Below, piece by piece: positions 1 through 8,074 of a stretch of 64,000 nt of DNA; the stretch's first letter is position 1, and each line of letters begins with the position of its first letter. A program made the translations under genes and the position numbers. The stretch is taken from NCBI GenBank assembly GCA_963829955.1, contig CAWHKS010000009.1, positions 124,001 to 188,000 on the forward strand, written 5' to 3'. The notes under the pieces are model-generated. The model was given only the letters and a program-made list of their open reading frames with translations. It had not been told where the DNA came from and did no database searches. Source of the stretch: DASTFY01 sp963829955. Lineage in GTDB: Bacteria; Actinomycetota; Acidimicrobiia; Acidimicrobiales; Ilumatobacteraceae.

Positions 1-237
1 CGGCCGGCGGTCCCCAGCCCAAGCCGCGACGTCGGCCAGGGTCGGCCCGGCCGGGATGAGGGCCGAGCTGTCGGGTCCGTCGTGGCAAGTGGCGCAGCCC
101 TTGGCCATGAACAGCGTGGCTCCATCGGCGACGGGCTCCGGCACGGCCTCGCCGGGCACCGAGGGCTCGGAGCCCCAGGCCCACCCGGTCAGGGCCGCCA
201 GCCCGAGGGTCGAGCGCGCCGACGGCCACCGCCACAC
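1..237 (-). CDS. c-type cytochrome, partial (C-terminus outside window)
   Basis: The gene starts at GTG 237 and runs off the left edge, leaving 79 codons. A short hydrophobic stretch near residues 9-20 (STLGLAALTGWAW) looks like a signal or anchor segment. A covalent haem site CATCH (CxxCH) follows near residue 50. The family carries electrons on the outer face of the membrane; the sixth iron ligand, usually a later Met, is outside the window. It begins 26 nt after the stop of the upstream minus-strand membrane protein, so the two are probably co-transcribed. The start is my choice because an in-frame TGA lies just upstream at 246-244. The haem motif is clear; the full length and redox partner cannot be seen. 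Confidence 0.7.
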   Translation of the reverse strand, partial: MWRWPSARSTLGLAALTGWAWGSEPSVPGEAVPEPVADGATLFMAKGCATCHDGPDSSALIPAGPTLADVAAWAGDRRP

Positions 238-263
238 GGGTGCTCACGATCCGGCCGCCCGGC

Positions 264-791
264 TCAGGCCACGGCAGGCCGGCGAGGCCGGCGCCGGGGT
301 AGACCGGCGAGGGCGGCGACGAACACGATCGCCGACGCGGCCGTCATCGCCAGCAGGCCATAGCGGACGGGCTCCGGCCAACGCCGGCCGTCGTCGCCCG
401 TGGGAGCCACGCCCCCACCGATCGCCACCACGAGCGGGCCGAGATCCTGCGGCCCGAACCACCCCTGGATGACCTCCCAACGGTGGGTGCCGACGGGGAG
501 GACGACATCGGCGACGTAGTGCCCGAGCGGTCCCTCCGCACGGGCCGGGAACGCGGTCGTCGGCCCGCCGTCCGCGGTGTGGACGATCAGGCGCACACCA
601 TCGAGGGCCACCGGCGTCACCCCGTGCTGGCGGATGGTGAAGCCGACCGGGGTCGGCTCATCCGGCGTGACCGCAGAGAGCGGGTCGAGCGTGGTGACGG
701 CGAAACCGCCGGCCCCGGCCTGACCGGAGGGGACGAGGGCTACGGCGAGCCCGGCCAACAGGACGACGGCGGCAAGGACGACACGCTTCAT
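264..791 (-). CDS. Secreted/membrane-anchored YtkA/FixH-like protein
   Basis: This 175-aa protein starts at ATG 791, directly after an AGGAGGGG ribosome site. It has an N-terminal signal segment (residues 1-25, VVLAAVVLLAGLAVALV), an extracytoplasmic beta-rich region of about 100 residues and a C-terminal membrane helix (YGLLAMTAASAIVFVAALAG) with an arginine-rich cytoplasmic tail. The middle region, with GHYVADVVLPVGTHRWEV, resembles YtkA-like/FixH-type domains that accompany copper- or cytochrome-related proteins. The next gene downstream is a c-type cytochrome, which supports a role in an extracytoplasmic redox complex. Family assignment is by resemblance only; function is inferred from context. 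Confidence 0.6.
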   Translation of the reverse strand: MKRVVLAAVVLLAGLAVALVPSGQAGAGGFAVTTLDPLSAVTPDEPTPVGFTIRQHGVTPVALDGVRLIVHTADGGPTTAFPARAEGPLGHYVADVVLPVGTHRWEVIQGWFGPQDLGPLVVAIGGGVAPTGDDGRRWPEPVRYGLLAMTAASAIVFVAALAGLPRRRPRRPAVA

Positions 792-853
792 GCCCCTCCT
801 ACACCGGCCGGCGGAAACAGGTTCCCTCAGGATCGCGGCGACGCCGAAGGACC

Positions 854-1442
854 TCAACGAGCGAGCATGGGCCCGACGGTGGCGTGGAGGGTCGAGAGCT
901 GGCGGGACGCCGGCCAGCTCTCGGGGTCGAAGAGCGCCTGCATGGCGATGCCGTCCGCCACCGCGATCAACTGCTCGGCGCGGGCCAGGCACGCGGCCCG
1001 ATCGTCGCCGCGGCCGTCGGCGCCGGCCTGCAGGAGGTGGGCCAGCCCGGCCCGAAAGTCCCGGTAGGCGTCGCGCTGCGCCCGGGAGAGTTCCTCGTCC
1101 CCGGCCGCCTCCGCGCAGAAGGCCACCGTCACCATCCAGTGGCGCCGGCCGTCGTCGTCGAGGGGCAGACGCGCCCTCCAGGGAGTGCAGCAGAGCCTCC
1201 TTCGGCCGTGTGTGGTCGCGGGCCTCACGCGCCGCGTGGCGCTGGGCCAAGGAGGAGCGGAAGGTGAACAGCAGCAGCTCGCGCTTGTCGGCGAAATAGT
1301 GCGTCAGCGCTCCCGTCGTCCACCCGGCCTCCGCCGCCACATCGCGCAGGGTCGCCGCGCCCACGCCGGCGCGAGCGATGAGCTGGGCCACGGCGGCAGC
1401 CAGTTCGGCCCGTCGCTCTGCGCTGTCGACCACCTTCGGCAT
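854..1442 (-). pseudogene. TetR-family regulator, frameshifted
   Basis: The N-terminal half starts at ATG 1442 (or TTG 1451) and is a typical TetR DNA-binding domain: VAAEAGWTTGALTHYF forms the helix-turn-helix at residues 30-45. Near 1170-1180 the frame changes, and the C-terminal half continues in another frame (LPLDDDGRRHWMVTVAFCAEA to the stop at 854). The join lies in GGAGGGCGCG and needs one extra or two missing bases. Rejoined, it would be a normal TetR of about 195 aa. It is divergent from the Rieske oxygenase gene and probably represses it and itself. It could be a true pseudogene or a sequence error. Confidence 0.75.
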
Positions 1443-1531
1443 TGACGGCAATGTATCACAGATGTTATATAACGTGGGTTATCGAAACTCTCGTGCTGGT
1501 ACCGTGCCCACGCGCAGCGAGGAGGAGTGCC
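1443..1531. promoter_or_regulatory. Divergent TetR/Rieske promoter region
   Basis: This 89-nt gap between two divergent genes is an AT-rich island in otherwise GC-rich DNA. It holds the perfect 10-bp palindrome GTTATATAAC at 1464-1473, next to further TTATC/GTATC half-sites. It is the likely TetR operator and contains TATAAC-like -10 sequence. Function is inferred from position and composition. Confidence 0.5.
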
Positions 1532-2677
1532 GTGGTCTTCGTCCCGACTCGTGGTGACGTCCCCGTCCGTCTCGGGCCGGGCGTGCCCATCACCCCTGGT
1601 TACGGGCCGAGCAGCATCAGCCGCCAGCCGTACACGGATCCGATGCAGTTCGAGCTCGAACGCGAGAAGGTCCTCAACACCACGTGGTTGATCGCCGGTC
1701 GTTCGTCGGAGATCCCCAACGCGGGGGACTGGCTCAGCTTCGAGAGCCATGGCGAGACCACCGTGGTAACGCGCCAGCCGGACGGCTCGGTCGCCGCGTT
1801 CCACAACGTCTGCCAGCACCGTGGGCCGACCTTCGTGACCGAGTGGAAGGGTTGCGGAGCCAAGAAGTTCACCTGCCCCTACCACGGCTGGATCTACGAC
1901 ACGACCGGCAGGGTCGTCGGCGTCCCGGAGAAGGTCGACTTCGCCGAGGAGCAGCTCCAGGGCCTGCGTGCTCCCTCGGTAGCTGCGGACGAGTGGGGCG
2001 GCTGGATCTGGCTGAACCTGTCCGGTCCCGACGCGGCGCCGCCGCTGCGGGAGTGGATCGGCGAGGACATCCTGGTCGACCTCGGGCAGTTCGGGATGGA
2101 GGACATGGTCCTGCTCGAGTTGCTCGAGTGGGACGTGCCTGTGAGCTACAAGGCCATCGTCGACGGGTTCAACGAGATCTACCACACCGCGTCCCTCCAC
2201 CACGTCGGCAACGCCTGGACGAAGTCGGCCAAGGACACGACGTTCCACGTGGTCAACGACCACAACTACATGTGCTTCGTGCCCCGCCAGCAGTACCGGG
2301 AGCAGCTCGCGGAGAACTGGGACCACCAGCAGTACGCAATCTGCCACTACGTCGTGTTCCCGAACACCGTCTTCAACTGCAACCCGGAGCACATCCAGGT
2401 GTTCAACCCGATCCCCATCGACGTGGACCGCACGCGGTTCCTGTGCTGGGAGCTCATCTACCCCGGCGACGAGGACGATCCCGAGTACGAGGCCTACAAG
2501 GACCGGATGCTCAACCACTGGGAGCACCTGAAGGTCGTGGTGGGCGAGGACATCGACATCTACCAGCAGCTCGAGCGCACCAAGCGATCGAGCGCCTACA
2601 CCACGAACCTGCTCTCATCCCGCGAGTTCAAGATCGCCCACTACCACAACCTCATGGCGGAGATGATCCGGGGCTGA
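1532..2677 (+). CDS. Rieske [2Fe-2S] ring-hydroxylating oxygenase, alpha subunit
   Basis: This 381-aa protein is a non-haem iron oxygenase large subunit that hydroxylates or demethylates aromatic or similar substrates using electrons from a separate reductase. The Rieske cluster ligands are visible as C94-x-H96 and C115-x2-H118 (CQHRG and CPYHGW). The catalytic domain keeps the mononuclear iron histidines in NEIYHTASLHH (about residues 215-224). I chose GTG 1532 because GGAGGAG lies 5-10 nt upstream; a longer in-frame reading back to 1442 has no ribosome site. No small subunit, ferredoxin or reductase gene is adjacent. It is probably controlled by the divergent TetR gene. The substrate cannot be predicted. 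Confidence 0.9.
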   Translation: MVFVPTRGDVPVRLGPGVPITPGYGPSSISRQPYTDPMQFELEREKVLNTTWLIAGRSSEIPNAGDWLSFESHGETTVVTRQPDGSVAAFHNVCQHRGPTFVTEWKGCGAKKFTCPYHGWIYDTTGRVVGVPEKVDFAEEQLQGLRAPSVAADEWGGWIWLNLSGPDAAPPLREWIGEDILVDLGQFGMEDMVLLELLEWDVPVSYKAIVDGFNEIYHTASLHHVGNAWTKSAKDTTFHVVNDHNYMCFVPRQQYREQLAENWDHQQYAICHYVVFPNTVFNCNPEHIQVFNPIPIDVDRTRFLCWELIYPGDEDDPEYEAYKDRMLNHWEHLKVVVGEDIDIYQQLERTKRSSAYTTNLLSSREFKIAHYHNLMAEMIRG

Positions 2678-2692
2678 CCGTTCCGAACCGGG

Positions 2693-3565
2693 TCAGGTGA
2701 GTGCCGGGGCGAGCGCTCGCCACTCCTGGCGCGGCAGCTCGGCCGGCTGATCGGTCAGCACCTGGACGCACACGTGGTCGGCACCGGCGTCGCGGTGCTC
2801 CTGGACGCGGGCGGCGATGGCGGACTCGTCTCCCCACGCCACGAGGGTGTCCACCAAGCGGTCGCTCCCCCCGTCCGCGAGGTCCTCGTCCTCGATTCCG
2901 AACCGTCGCCAGTTGTTGACGTAGTTCGGCAGCTCCATGTAGCGGGAGAGGTGCTGCCGCCCCGTCGCTCGAGCCGTGGCGGGGTCCGTGTCGAGCACCA
3001 CGCCCTGCTCGGGCGCCACCAGCCCATCCGGTCCGAGCGCTTCGCGCGCTCGTTGCGTGTGCAACGGCGTCACCAGATACGGGTGCGTTCCGGCCGTCCG
3101 CTCGCGCGCCAGCTCGAGCATCTTCGGTCCCAGCGCGGCCAGCGCCCGGCGGTCCGCGGCCAGCGGTGGGTCGGCGGCGTCGAGCTCGTCGAGGAACTCC
3201 ACCATCCGCGCCAACGGCTGTCGGTACGTGCCGGGCTCGTTCACGCGGTCGATGAGCGGCCGGTGGCTCACGCCGAGACCGAGCAGCAACCGGTCACCGT
3301 GGTCGGCGGTGAGGCGGGCGTGCTCGACAGCCGTCTCGTCTGCGCCGTGCATCCAGATGTTGAGGATGCCGGTGGCGACGGCCACCGTGCTCGTCGCGCT
3401 GAGGAGGTTGCGGAGCGCTGCGAACACGTCGCCGCCCACGTCCGGCACCCACAGCGCGGACCATCCCATCTCCTCGAGCTCGGCGGCGGCTTCGGCCACC
3501 TGGGCCACGTCGCCGTAGCGCAGCTGTCCGCTCCAGATGCCGGTCCCGGTCAGGTCGAAGCTCAT
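2693..3565 (-). CDS. LLM-class (F420-dependent-type) oxidoreductase
   Basis: This 290-aa protein is a TIM-barrel luciferase-like monooxygenase/reductase. The start MSFDLTGTGIWSG and the segment ALWVPDVGGDVFAALRNLLSAT fit the actinobacterial subfamily that uses coenzyme F420 or FMN. GDRLLLGLGVSH near residue 100 is the usual substrate/cofactor-loop signature. I chose ATG 3565 because alignment-like features begin there; an in-frame GTG at 3583 lacks a ribosome site. It is convergent with the Rieske gene, 15 nt between stops, and does not share an operon with the minus genes upstream, which end at 3604 (38 nt away; read-through possible). The substrate is unknown. Confidence 0.8.
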   Translation of the reverse strand: MSFDLTGTGIWSGQLRYGDVAQVAEAAAELEEMGWSALWVPDVGGDVFAALRNLLSATSTVAVATGILNIWMHGADETAVEHARLTADHGDRLLLGLGVSHRPLIDRVNEPGTYRQPLARMVEFLDELDAADPPLAADRRALAALGPKMLELARERTAGTHPYLVTPLHTQRAREALGPDGLVAPEQGVVLDTDPATARATGRQHLSRYMELPNYVNNWRRFGIEDEDLADGGSDRLVDTLVAWGDESAIAARVQEHRDAGADHVCVQVLTDQPAELPRQEWRALAPALT

Positions 3566-3603
3566 GCGAGGAGGTTGCCACACGGCACGACCGCGCCGGT
3601 CGG

Positions 3604-4602
3604 CTAGCTCTCCGGTTCCGCCGGTTCCGCCGGTCCGGCCTGGCGGCGAGCCCGGGCCCGCCGCTTGCCCTCGTGCATCGCCGCCACCCGGGCGACCGGG
3701 ACGGTGTGCCCTTCAGCGACGAGATCGGGCGGGAGGACCTGCGGTGCCGGCATGGCGTCCGCCCAGGGATCCCGGTCACCCAACCGCTCGAGAGCGGTGA
3801 GGATCGTCAGCTCGCCCGGCACGACGTCGTCGAGCTCGTCCCAGGCGAGCGGGAACGAGACGGGCACGCCGGGACGGACGCGCGGGCTGTACGCGGCCAC
3901 GACGGTCGCGCCGCCACTGCGGGTTGAGTCGATGAACACCTTGCCCTCGCGGTCCTCCTTGATGAAGGCCGTGGTGGCGATGGTCGGATCGAGGCGCTCG
4001 GCCCGGACGGCGATGGCGCGCGTCGCCGCGGTCGCGTCCTCCATGGCGGTGCCGAGGTCGATCGGTACGTAGATGTGGACGCCCTTCGATCCGCTGGTCT
4101 TCACCGCGCCGGCCAACCCAGCCTCGTCGAGCGCCTGCCGGACGAGCTTGGCCGTGGCCACCACATCGGCGAACGCCTCCGCCGTGGGAGGGTCGAGATC
4201 GAGCACCAGGTGGGTGACGTGGTCGGGCCGGTCGACCGCGACCAGCGTCGGGTGGTACTCGACCGCTCGTTGGTTGGCGAACCACAGCAGCGTGCGCCGG
4301 TCGTTGCAGAGGGCGTAGGCCACGGTGCGCTGCGAAGCCTCGGCCCACAGTGGCACGCGCAGGATCCAGTCCGGCGCGTGCTTCGGGAGGTTCTTCTGCA
4401 TGAACGGCTGCTGACCTCGGGTGACCCGGATGACGGACAGCGGCCGGTCGTGCAGCCCGGGCAGGAGCCGGTCGCGCACGCCATCGAGGTAGTCGACGAG
4501 ATCGCGCTTGGTCGTCCCCGCGCCGTCGAACAACGGCTGATCGAGGTTCGTGAGCGGGACGCCGGCCCGTTCCTCCTGCCCACTCCCCGACTTGGCCGGC
4601 AT
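3604..4602 (-). CDS. ligD: LigD-type DNA polymerase/primase domain protein
   Basis: This 332-aa protein is a stand-alone polymerase domain of the LigD type, an archaeo-eukaryotic-primase-fold enzyme that adds (ribo)nucleotides at broken DNA ends in non-homologous end joining. Visible signatures are the metal-binding LVLDLDPP (Asp-x-Asp), KTSGSKGVHIYVPI and KVFIDSTRSGGATVVAAYS. The C-terminus is a basic tail ending in PAEPAEPES, encoded by short CCGGTTCCG repeats. There is no ligase or phosphoesterase domain and no ku gene in the window. The ATG at 4602 lies 6 nt after the stop of the ACC deaminase gene, so it reads as the last gene of that operon. Symbol given for the domain only. Confidence 0.85.
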   Translation of the reverse strand: MPAKSGSGQEERAGVPLTNLDQPLFDGAGTTKRDLVDYLDGVRDRLLPGLHDRPLSVIRVTRGQQPFMQKNLPKHAPDWILRVPLWAEASQRTVAYALCNDRRTLLWFANQRAVEYHPTLVAVDRPDHVTHLVLDLDPPTAEAFADVVATAKLVRQALDEAGLAGAVKTSGSKGVHIYVPIDLGTAMEDATAATRAIAVRAERLDPTIATTAFIKEDREGKVFIDSTRSGGATVVAAYSPRVRPGVPVSFPLAWDELDDVVPGELTILTALERLGDRDPWADAMPAPQVLPPDLVAEGHTVPVARVAAMHEGKRRARARRQAGPAEPAEPES

Positions 4603-4607
4603 CGTCG

Positions 4608-5618
4608 TCAGAGCACGCCGGCGTAGGCCGGCAGGCACGGCTGCCCACCCAGGTGCGCGTACAGCACCTTCGAGCCAGCCGGGATCGCCCCCGAGCCGAC
4701 GAGGCCGATGAGTCCCGCCATCGACTTGCCCTCGTAGACGGGGTCGGTGAGCATCCCCTCGAGACGGGCGCAGGTGCGGATGGCGTCGATCGTCGCGGCG
4801 TCAGGGATGCCGTAGATGCCGGCCGAGTAGCCGTCGACGAGGACGATTTCGTCATCGCGCAACTCCCGTCCGAGCCCGATGGCCTTGGCCGTCGCGGTGG
4901 CGATCCTGGTGACCTGGGTCCGCGTCTTGTCCATTGTTGCGGATGCATCGATCCCGATGACGCGGCGGTCCTCGCGCTCCTCGAGCGCGAACCCGGCAAT
5001 CATGCCAGCGTGCGTCGAGCCGGTCACCGTGCAGACGATGACGTGGTCGAAGAAGATGCCGTATTCCGCCTCCTGCCGCGCGACCTCGCGCGCCCAGTTG
5101 GCGAAGCCGAGACCGCCCAGTGGGTGGTCGGAGGCGCCGGCGGGGATCGGATAGGGCTTCCCGCCCGCCTCCACGACGGAGTCGATCGTCCGCTGCCAGC
5201 TGTCGCGGACGCCGATGTCGAACCCGGCTGGATCCATCCGCACGTCCCCGCCCATCATCCGAGACAGCTGGATGTTCCCCACCTTGTCGTAGACGACGTC
5301 GGGCCAGTCGACCCAGGCCTCCTGCACGGTGACGGCCTTGAGGCCGAGGTGGGCGGCCACGCCGGTCACCTGCCGGGTGTGGTTGGACTGCACCCCGCCG
5401 ATCGACACGAGCGTGTCACAACCCTGCGCCAGCGCCTCCGGCACGAGGTACTCGAGCTTGCGCGTCTTGTTGCCACCGAAGGCGATGCCGGAGTTGCAGT
5501 CCTCGCGCTTGGCCCAGATCTCCACCTGGCCGCCGAGGTGCGCGCTCAGGCGGGGCAGCGGGTGGATCGGCGAAGGACCGAACGTCAGTGGGTAGCGCTC
5601 GAAGTCGTCGAGGCTCAT
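4608..5618 (-). CDS. acdS: 1-aminocyclopropane-1-carboxylate deaminase
   Basis: This 336-aa PLP enzyme breaks down ACC, the plant ethylene precursor, to 2-oxobutyrate and ammonia. The Schiff-base lysine is K51 in GGNKTRKLEYL, the same position as in the Pseudomonas enzyme. The two residues that separate true ACC deaminases from D-cysteine desulfhydrases are present: Glu296 (VYEGKS) and Leu323 (YAHLGGQP), matching Glu295 and Leu322 of the reference enzyme. The length is normal. It follows the nitrile hydratase alpha gene by 16 nt and precedes the LigD gene by 5 nt, all on the minus strand, so it appears to be in an operon. Its presence suggests contact with plants. Confidence 0.92.
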   Translation of the reverse strand: MSLDDFERYPLTFGPSPIHPLPRLSAHLGGQVEIWAKREDCNSGIAFGGNKTRKLEYLVPEALAQGCDTLVSIGGVQSNHTRQVTGVAAHLGLKAVTVQEAWVDWPDVVYDKVGNIQLSRMMGGDVRMDPAGFDIGVRDSWQRTIDSVVEAGGKPYPIPAGASDHPLGGLGFANWAREVARQEAEYGIFFDHVIVCTVTGSTHAGMIAGFALEEREDRRVIGIDASATMDKTRTQVTRIATATAKAIGLGRELRDDEIVLVDGYSAGIYGIPDAATIDAIRTCARLEGMLTDPVYEGKSMAGLIGLVGSGAIPAGSKVLYAHLGGQPCLPAYAGVL

Positions 5619-5634
5619 CGGCCTGACCTTCGGC

Positions 5635-6210
5635 CTAGGGCGAGAGCGGCTGGGCGGTGCCGATCATCGAGTCGCGGGTGACCAGCGCGGCCAGCTCCTC
5701 CTCGGAGAGATCGTCGGTGCCCTCGGGTCGCAAGGGGAGGACCAGGTAGCGCTGCTCGGAGGTGGAGTCGACGACGCGCAGCTCGACACCCTCTGGGACT
5801 TCCAGGCCGAACTCGGCCAGCACGGCACGCGGCTCTCGGACGACCCGGCTCCGATACTCGAAGGACTTGTACCAGTCCGGCGGGGAGCCCAGCACGCCGC
5901 TCGGGTAGCACGAGCACAGCGTGCACACGACGACGTGGTGCAGCGTCGGCGTGTTCTCCAACACTCCGATCGGGATCGTCTGCTTGGCCAGCTCGGAGAT
6001 GGTGGTCGTGGCGTCCGTCAGGAGCTTCGCCTTGTACTCGGGGTCGGTCCAGGCCCGGGCCACGATGCGAGCGCCGAACGCGGTGCTGGCGCCGTCGCCG
6101 CGCTCGGCTGCGGCCAGCGTCTCGTCGATCTCCTCCGGATGGATGTGGCCGTGCTCGTGGAGATGTCGCTCGAGTACTTCGGCCCGCTGGGCGGGGGTCA
6201 GCTCGGTCAT
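5635..6210 (-). CDS. nthA: Nitrile hydratase, alpha subunit (cobalt type)
   Basis: This 191-aa subunit hydrates nitriles to amides together with the beta subunit. The metal claw is CTLCSC at residues 96-101; threonine at the second position is the cobalt-type signature (iron types have serine). In the family the second and third cysteines are oxidised after translation. AGGAGG sits 4 nt before ATG 6210. The beta gene lies upstream, 43 nt away; this beta-alpha order is also typical of cobalt enzymes. No activator/cobalt chaperone and no amidase gene lie in the window, although assembly normally needs an activator protein. Confidence 0.93.
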   Translation of the reverse strand: MTELTPAQRAEVLERHLHEHGHIHPEEIDETLAAAERGDGASTAFGARIVARAWTDPEYKAKLLTDATTTISELAKQTIPIGVLENTPTLHHVVVCTLCSCYPSGVLGSPPDWYKSFEYRSRVVREPRAVLAEFGLEVPEGVELRVVDSTSEQRYLVLPLRPEGTDDLSEEELAALVTRDSMIGTAQPLSP

Positions 6211-6253
6211 GTCGCCTCCTTCAGGCGGGACAGGGCATGGGCTTGATGACGAG

Positions 6254-6835
6254 TCACGTCGCCGGCTGGAGATCGCTCTCCCAGACATCGACCACCACCC
6301 GGTGATCGGCGCCGGGCCCGAAGAGCTCCTCGGCGTCGAACTCGACGGCGTACACGTGCTCGGACGGCCCGTGCCGACCAGACTCGGCCGCTTCGGTGGG
6401 ATGCGACCAGGCGCACGAGCGGGTGACGACCGTGCCCTCGTGGTTGCGCACGTACCGGGGCACCCGGGTGTGCATCGGGGTCACGGGATTGCTGACGCGA
6501 ACCCGTTCACCGTCGGCGAAACGGCGGGGTGCGGCCGGCTCACCCTTGGGCCGGGGCAGAGGATCGGGATGGCCGGACCCGTCGAGCAGGCCCTGCTCGG
6601 CGGCCATCCGCTCGATGGCCCACAGCCAGCGGCCGTAGTAGCGGGTGGCCAGGTACTCGTCCGGGGGCATCTGCTCGATGGTGTGGCGGAAGTGGTCGAT
6701 GGTCGTTCCTGTCATGACCACTCGGGCCATGACCATCACACGACCCTCCCACTCGTCGTGCACGGGCTCCTGCCCGGGCCGGCAGGGCACCTCGCCGAAC
6801 CCGTGCATCCCTCCCATGTCATGGACACCGTCCAT
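6254..6835 (-). CDS. nthB: Nitrile hydratase, beta subunit
   Basis: This 193-aa protein has the hallmark N-terminus MDGVHDMGGMHGFG and the C-terminal SH3-like domain (FADGERVRVSNPVTPMHTRVPRYVRNHEGTV in parts; arginines there contact the alpha-subunit metal claw). It is somewhat shorter than the usual 215-230 residues; the shortening appears to be in the helical middle. It is transcribed with the alpha gene (43 nt downstream), and a MetE-like gene lies 62 nt upstream in the same direction. It forms the alpha-beta heterodimer or heterotetramer in the cytoplasm. Confidence 0.92.
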   Translation of the reverse strand: MDGVHDMGGMHGFGEVPCRPGQEPVHDEWEGRVMVMARVVMTGTTIDHFRHTIEQMPPDEYLATRYYGRWLWAIERMAAEQGLLDGSGHPDPLPRPKGEPAAPRRFADGERVRVSNPVTPMHTRVPRYVRNHEGTVVTRSCAWSHPTEAAESGRHGPSEHVYAVEFDAEELFGPGADHRVVVDVWESDLQPAT

Positions 6836-6897
6836 GGCCTCATCCTCCCACGGTCATCCCACCGGTCGATCCCCCGGGTGCCGCACCCCCATCGCCA

Positions 6898-8007
6898 TCA
6901 CGGGGACCAGACCCGGGCGGCGACGTCGACGACGTGAGCGAGCTTCGCCCACTGCTGGTCCTCCGTGAGGGCGTTGCCCTCCATCGTGCTGGCGAACCCG
7001 CACTGCGGGCTCAGGCAGAGCCGATCGATCGGGACGTGTGCGGACGCCTCCTCGATGCGGGCGGCGAGCTCGTCGTACGGCTCGAGCTCCGGCCGTTTGC
7101 TCGTGACCAGCCCGAGCACGACGACCTTGTCCTCGGGCACGAAGCGGAGGGGGGCGAAGTCACCGGACCGCTCGTCGTCGAACTCCAGGAAGTAGGCGTC
7201 GACGTCAAGGTCGTTGAACAGCACCTCGGCCACGGGCTCGTAGCCGCCGGAGGCGAACCAGGTGCTCCGGTAGTTGCCCCGGCAGAGGTGGATGCCGACG
7301 GTCAGGTCCGCGGGCCGCGAGGCGAGCGCCTGGTTGATGAGGTGGGCGTAGGCGCGGGGCAGCTCGTCGGGGTCGTCGCCCCGCTCGACCGCGCCGGCCC
7401 GCATCGCCGGATCGCAAAGGTAGGCGAGGTTCGTGTCGTCGAGCTGGAGGTACCGGCAGCCGGCGCCGTACAGCGCGTCGATCTCGGCCCGGTAGCAGGC
7501 GGCGAGATCGTCGAAGAACTGGTCGAGGTCGGGGTACGCCTGCAGGTCGATGGCCGCGCGCCCGCCGCGGAAGTGGACCATCGTCGGCGACGGAATCGAG
7601 ACCTTCGGTGTCTCGGTAGTGATGGAGGCGAGGTAGCAGAAGTCGTCCACCTGGATGTCGCGGACGTGCCGCAGCGGCCCGACCACCGACAGTTTGGGCG
7701 GGGTCATGTGCACGGTCGACGCCGAGTCCGAGCTGGACGCGATGCTGCCGGTGACCGCGACGCCCTCGAGCTGCTCGAGGAAGTCGAGGTGGAACCAGGC
7801 CCGCCGCTGCTCACCGTCGGTGATGCTGTGCATGCCCAGGCGCTCGAGTGCGGCGACGTTCCTGGCGATGGCAGCGTCCTCGACGGCCCGGAGATCCGCC
7901 GCCGTGATCGCGCCCGCGGCCGCCTTCGCGCGGGCGTCGACCACCTCGGTCGCGCGCAACAGGCTGCCGACGTGATCGGCACGGAACGGAGGATCGACTC
8001 GGGCCAC
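6898..8007 (-). CDS. Cobalamin-independent methionine synthase-like (MetE C-terminal family) protein
   Basis: This 369-aa protein belongs to the UROD/MetE-C TIM-barrel family, the YxjG-like single-domain relatives of methionine synthase. Visible features are FRADHVGSLLR at the N-terminus, YLQLDDTNLAYL, GIHLCRGNYRS with the family His-x-Cys zinc pair, and LCLSPQCGFAST carrying the second cysteine. Starts at GTG 8007 with AAGGAGG upstream. Proteins of this type transfer methyl or sulfur groups to thiols such as homocysteine, but many have unknown substrates. It heads a minus-strand run with nitrile hydratase and ACC deaminase; ACC derives from S-adenosylmethionine in plants, though a link is only a guess. 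Confidence 0.8.
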   Translation of the reverse strand: MARVDPPFRADHVGSLLRATEVVDARAKAAAGAITAADLRAVEDAAIARNVAALERLGMHSITDGEQRRAWFHLDFLEQLEGVAVTGSIASSSDSASTVHMTPPKLSVVGPLRHVRDIQVDDFCYLASITTETPKVSIPSPTMVHFRGGRAAIDLQAYPDLDQFFDDLAACYRAEIDALYGAGCRYLQLDDTNLAYLCDPAMRAGAVERGDDPDELPRAYAHLINQALASRPADLTVGIHLCRGNYRSTWFASGGYEPVAEVLFNDLDVDAYFLEFDDERSGDFAPLRFVPEDKVVVLGLVTSKRPELEPYDELAARIEEASAHVPIDRLCLSPQCGFASTMEGNALTEDQQWAKLAHVVDVAARVWSP

Positions 8008-8074
8008 GTTGCCTCCTTGGCGGACGAGACGATGATGCCACGCCGGCGGCGACGGACGGCCGCTGCGGCGGCGC

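Noticed and set aside
1304..2527. A 407-codon minus-strand open frame over the Rieske gene
   Set aside because: The plus strand encodes a complete Rieske oxygenase; the minus reading has no domain except where it meets the TetR start in another context.
3601..3660. Short CCGGTTCCG repeats as a regulatory element
   Set aside because: They encode the PAEPAEP tail of the LigD polymerase protein and are explained by coding sequence.
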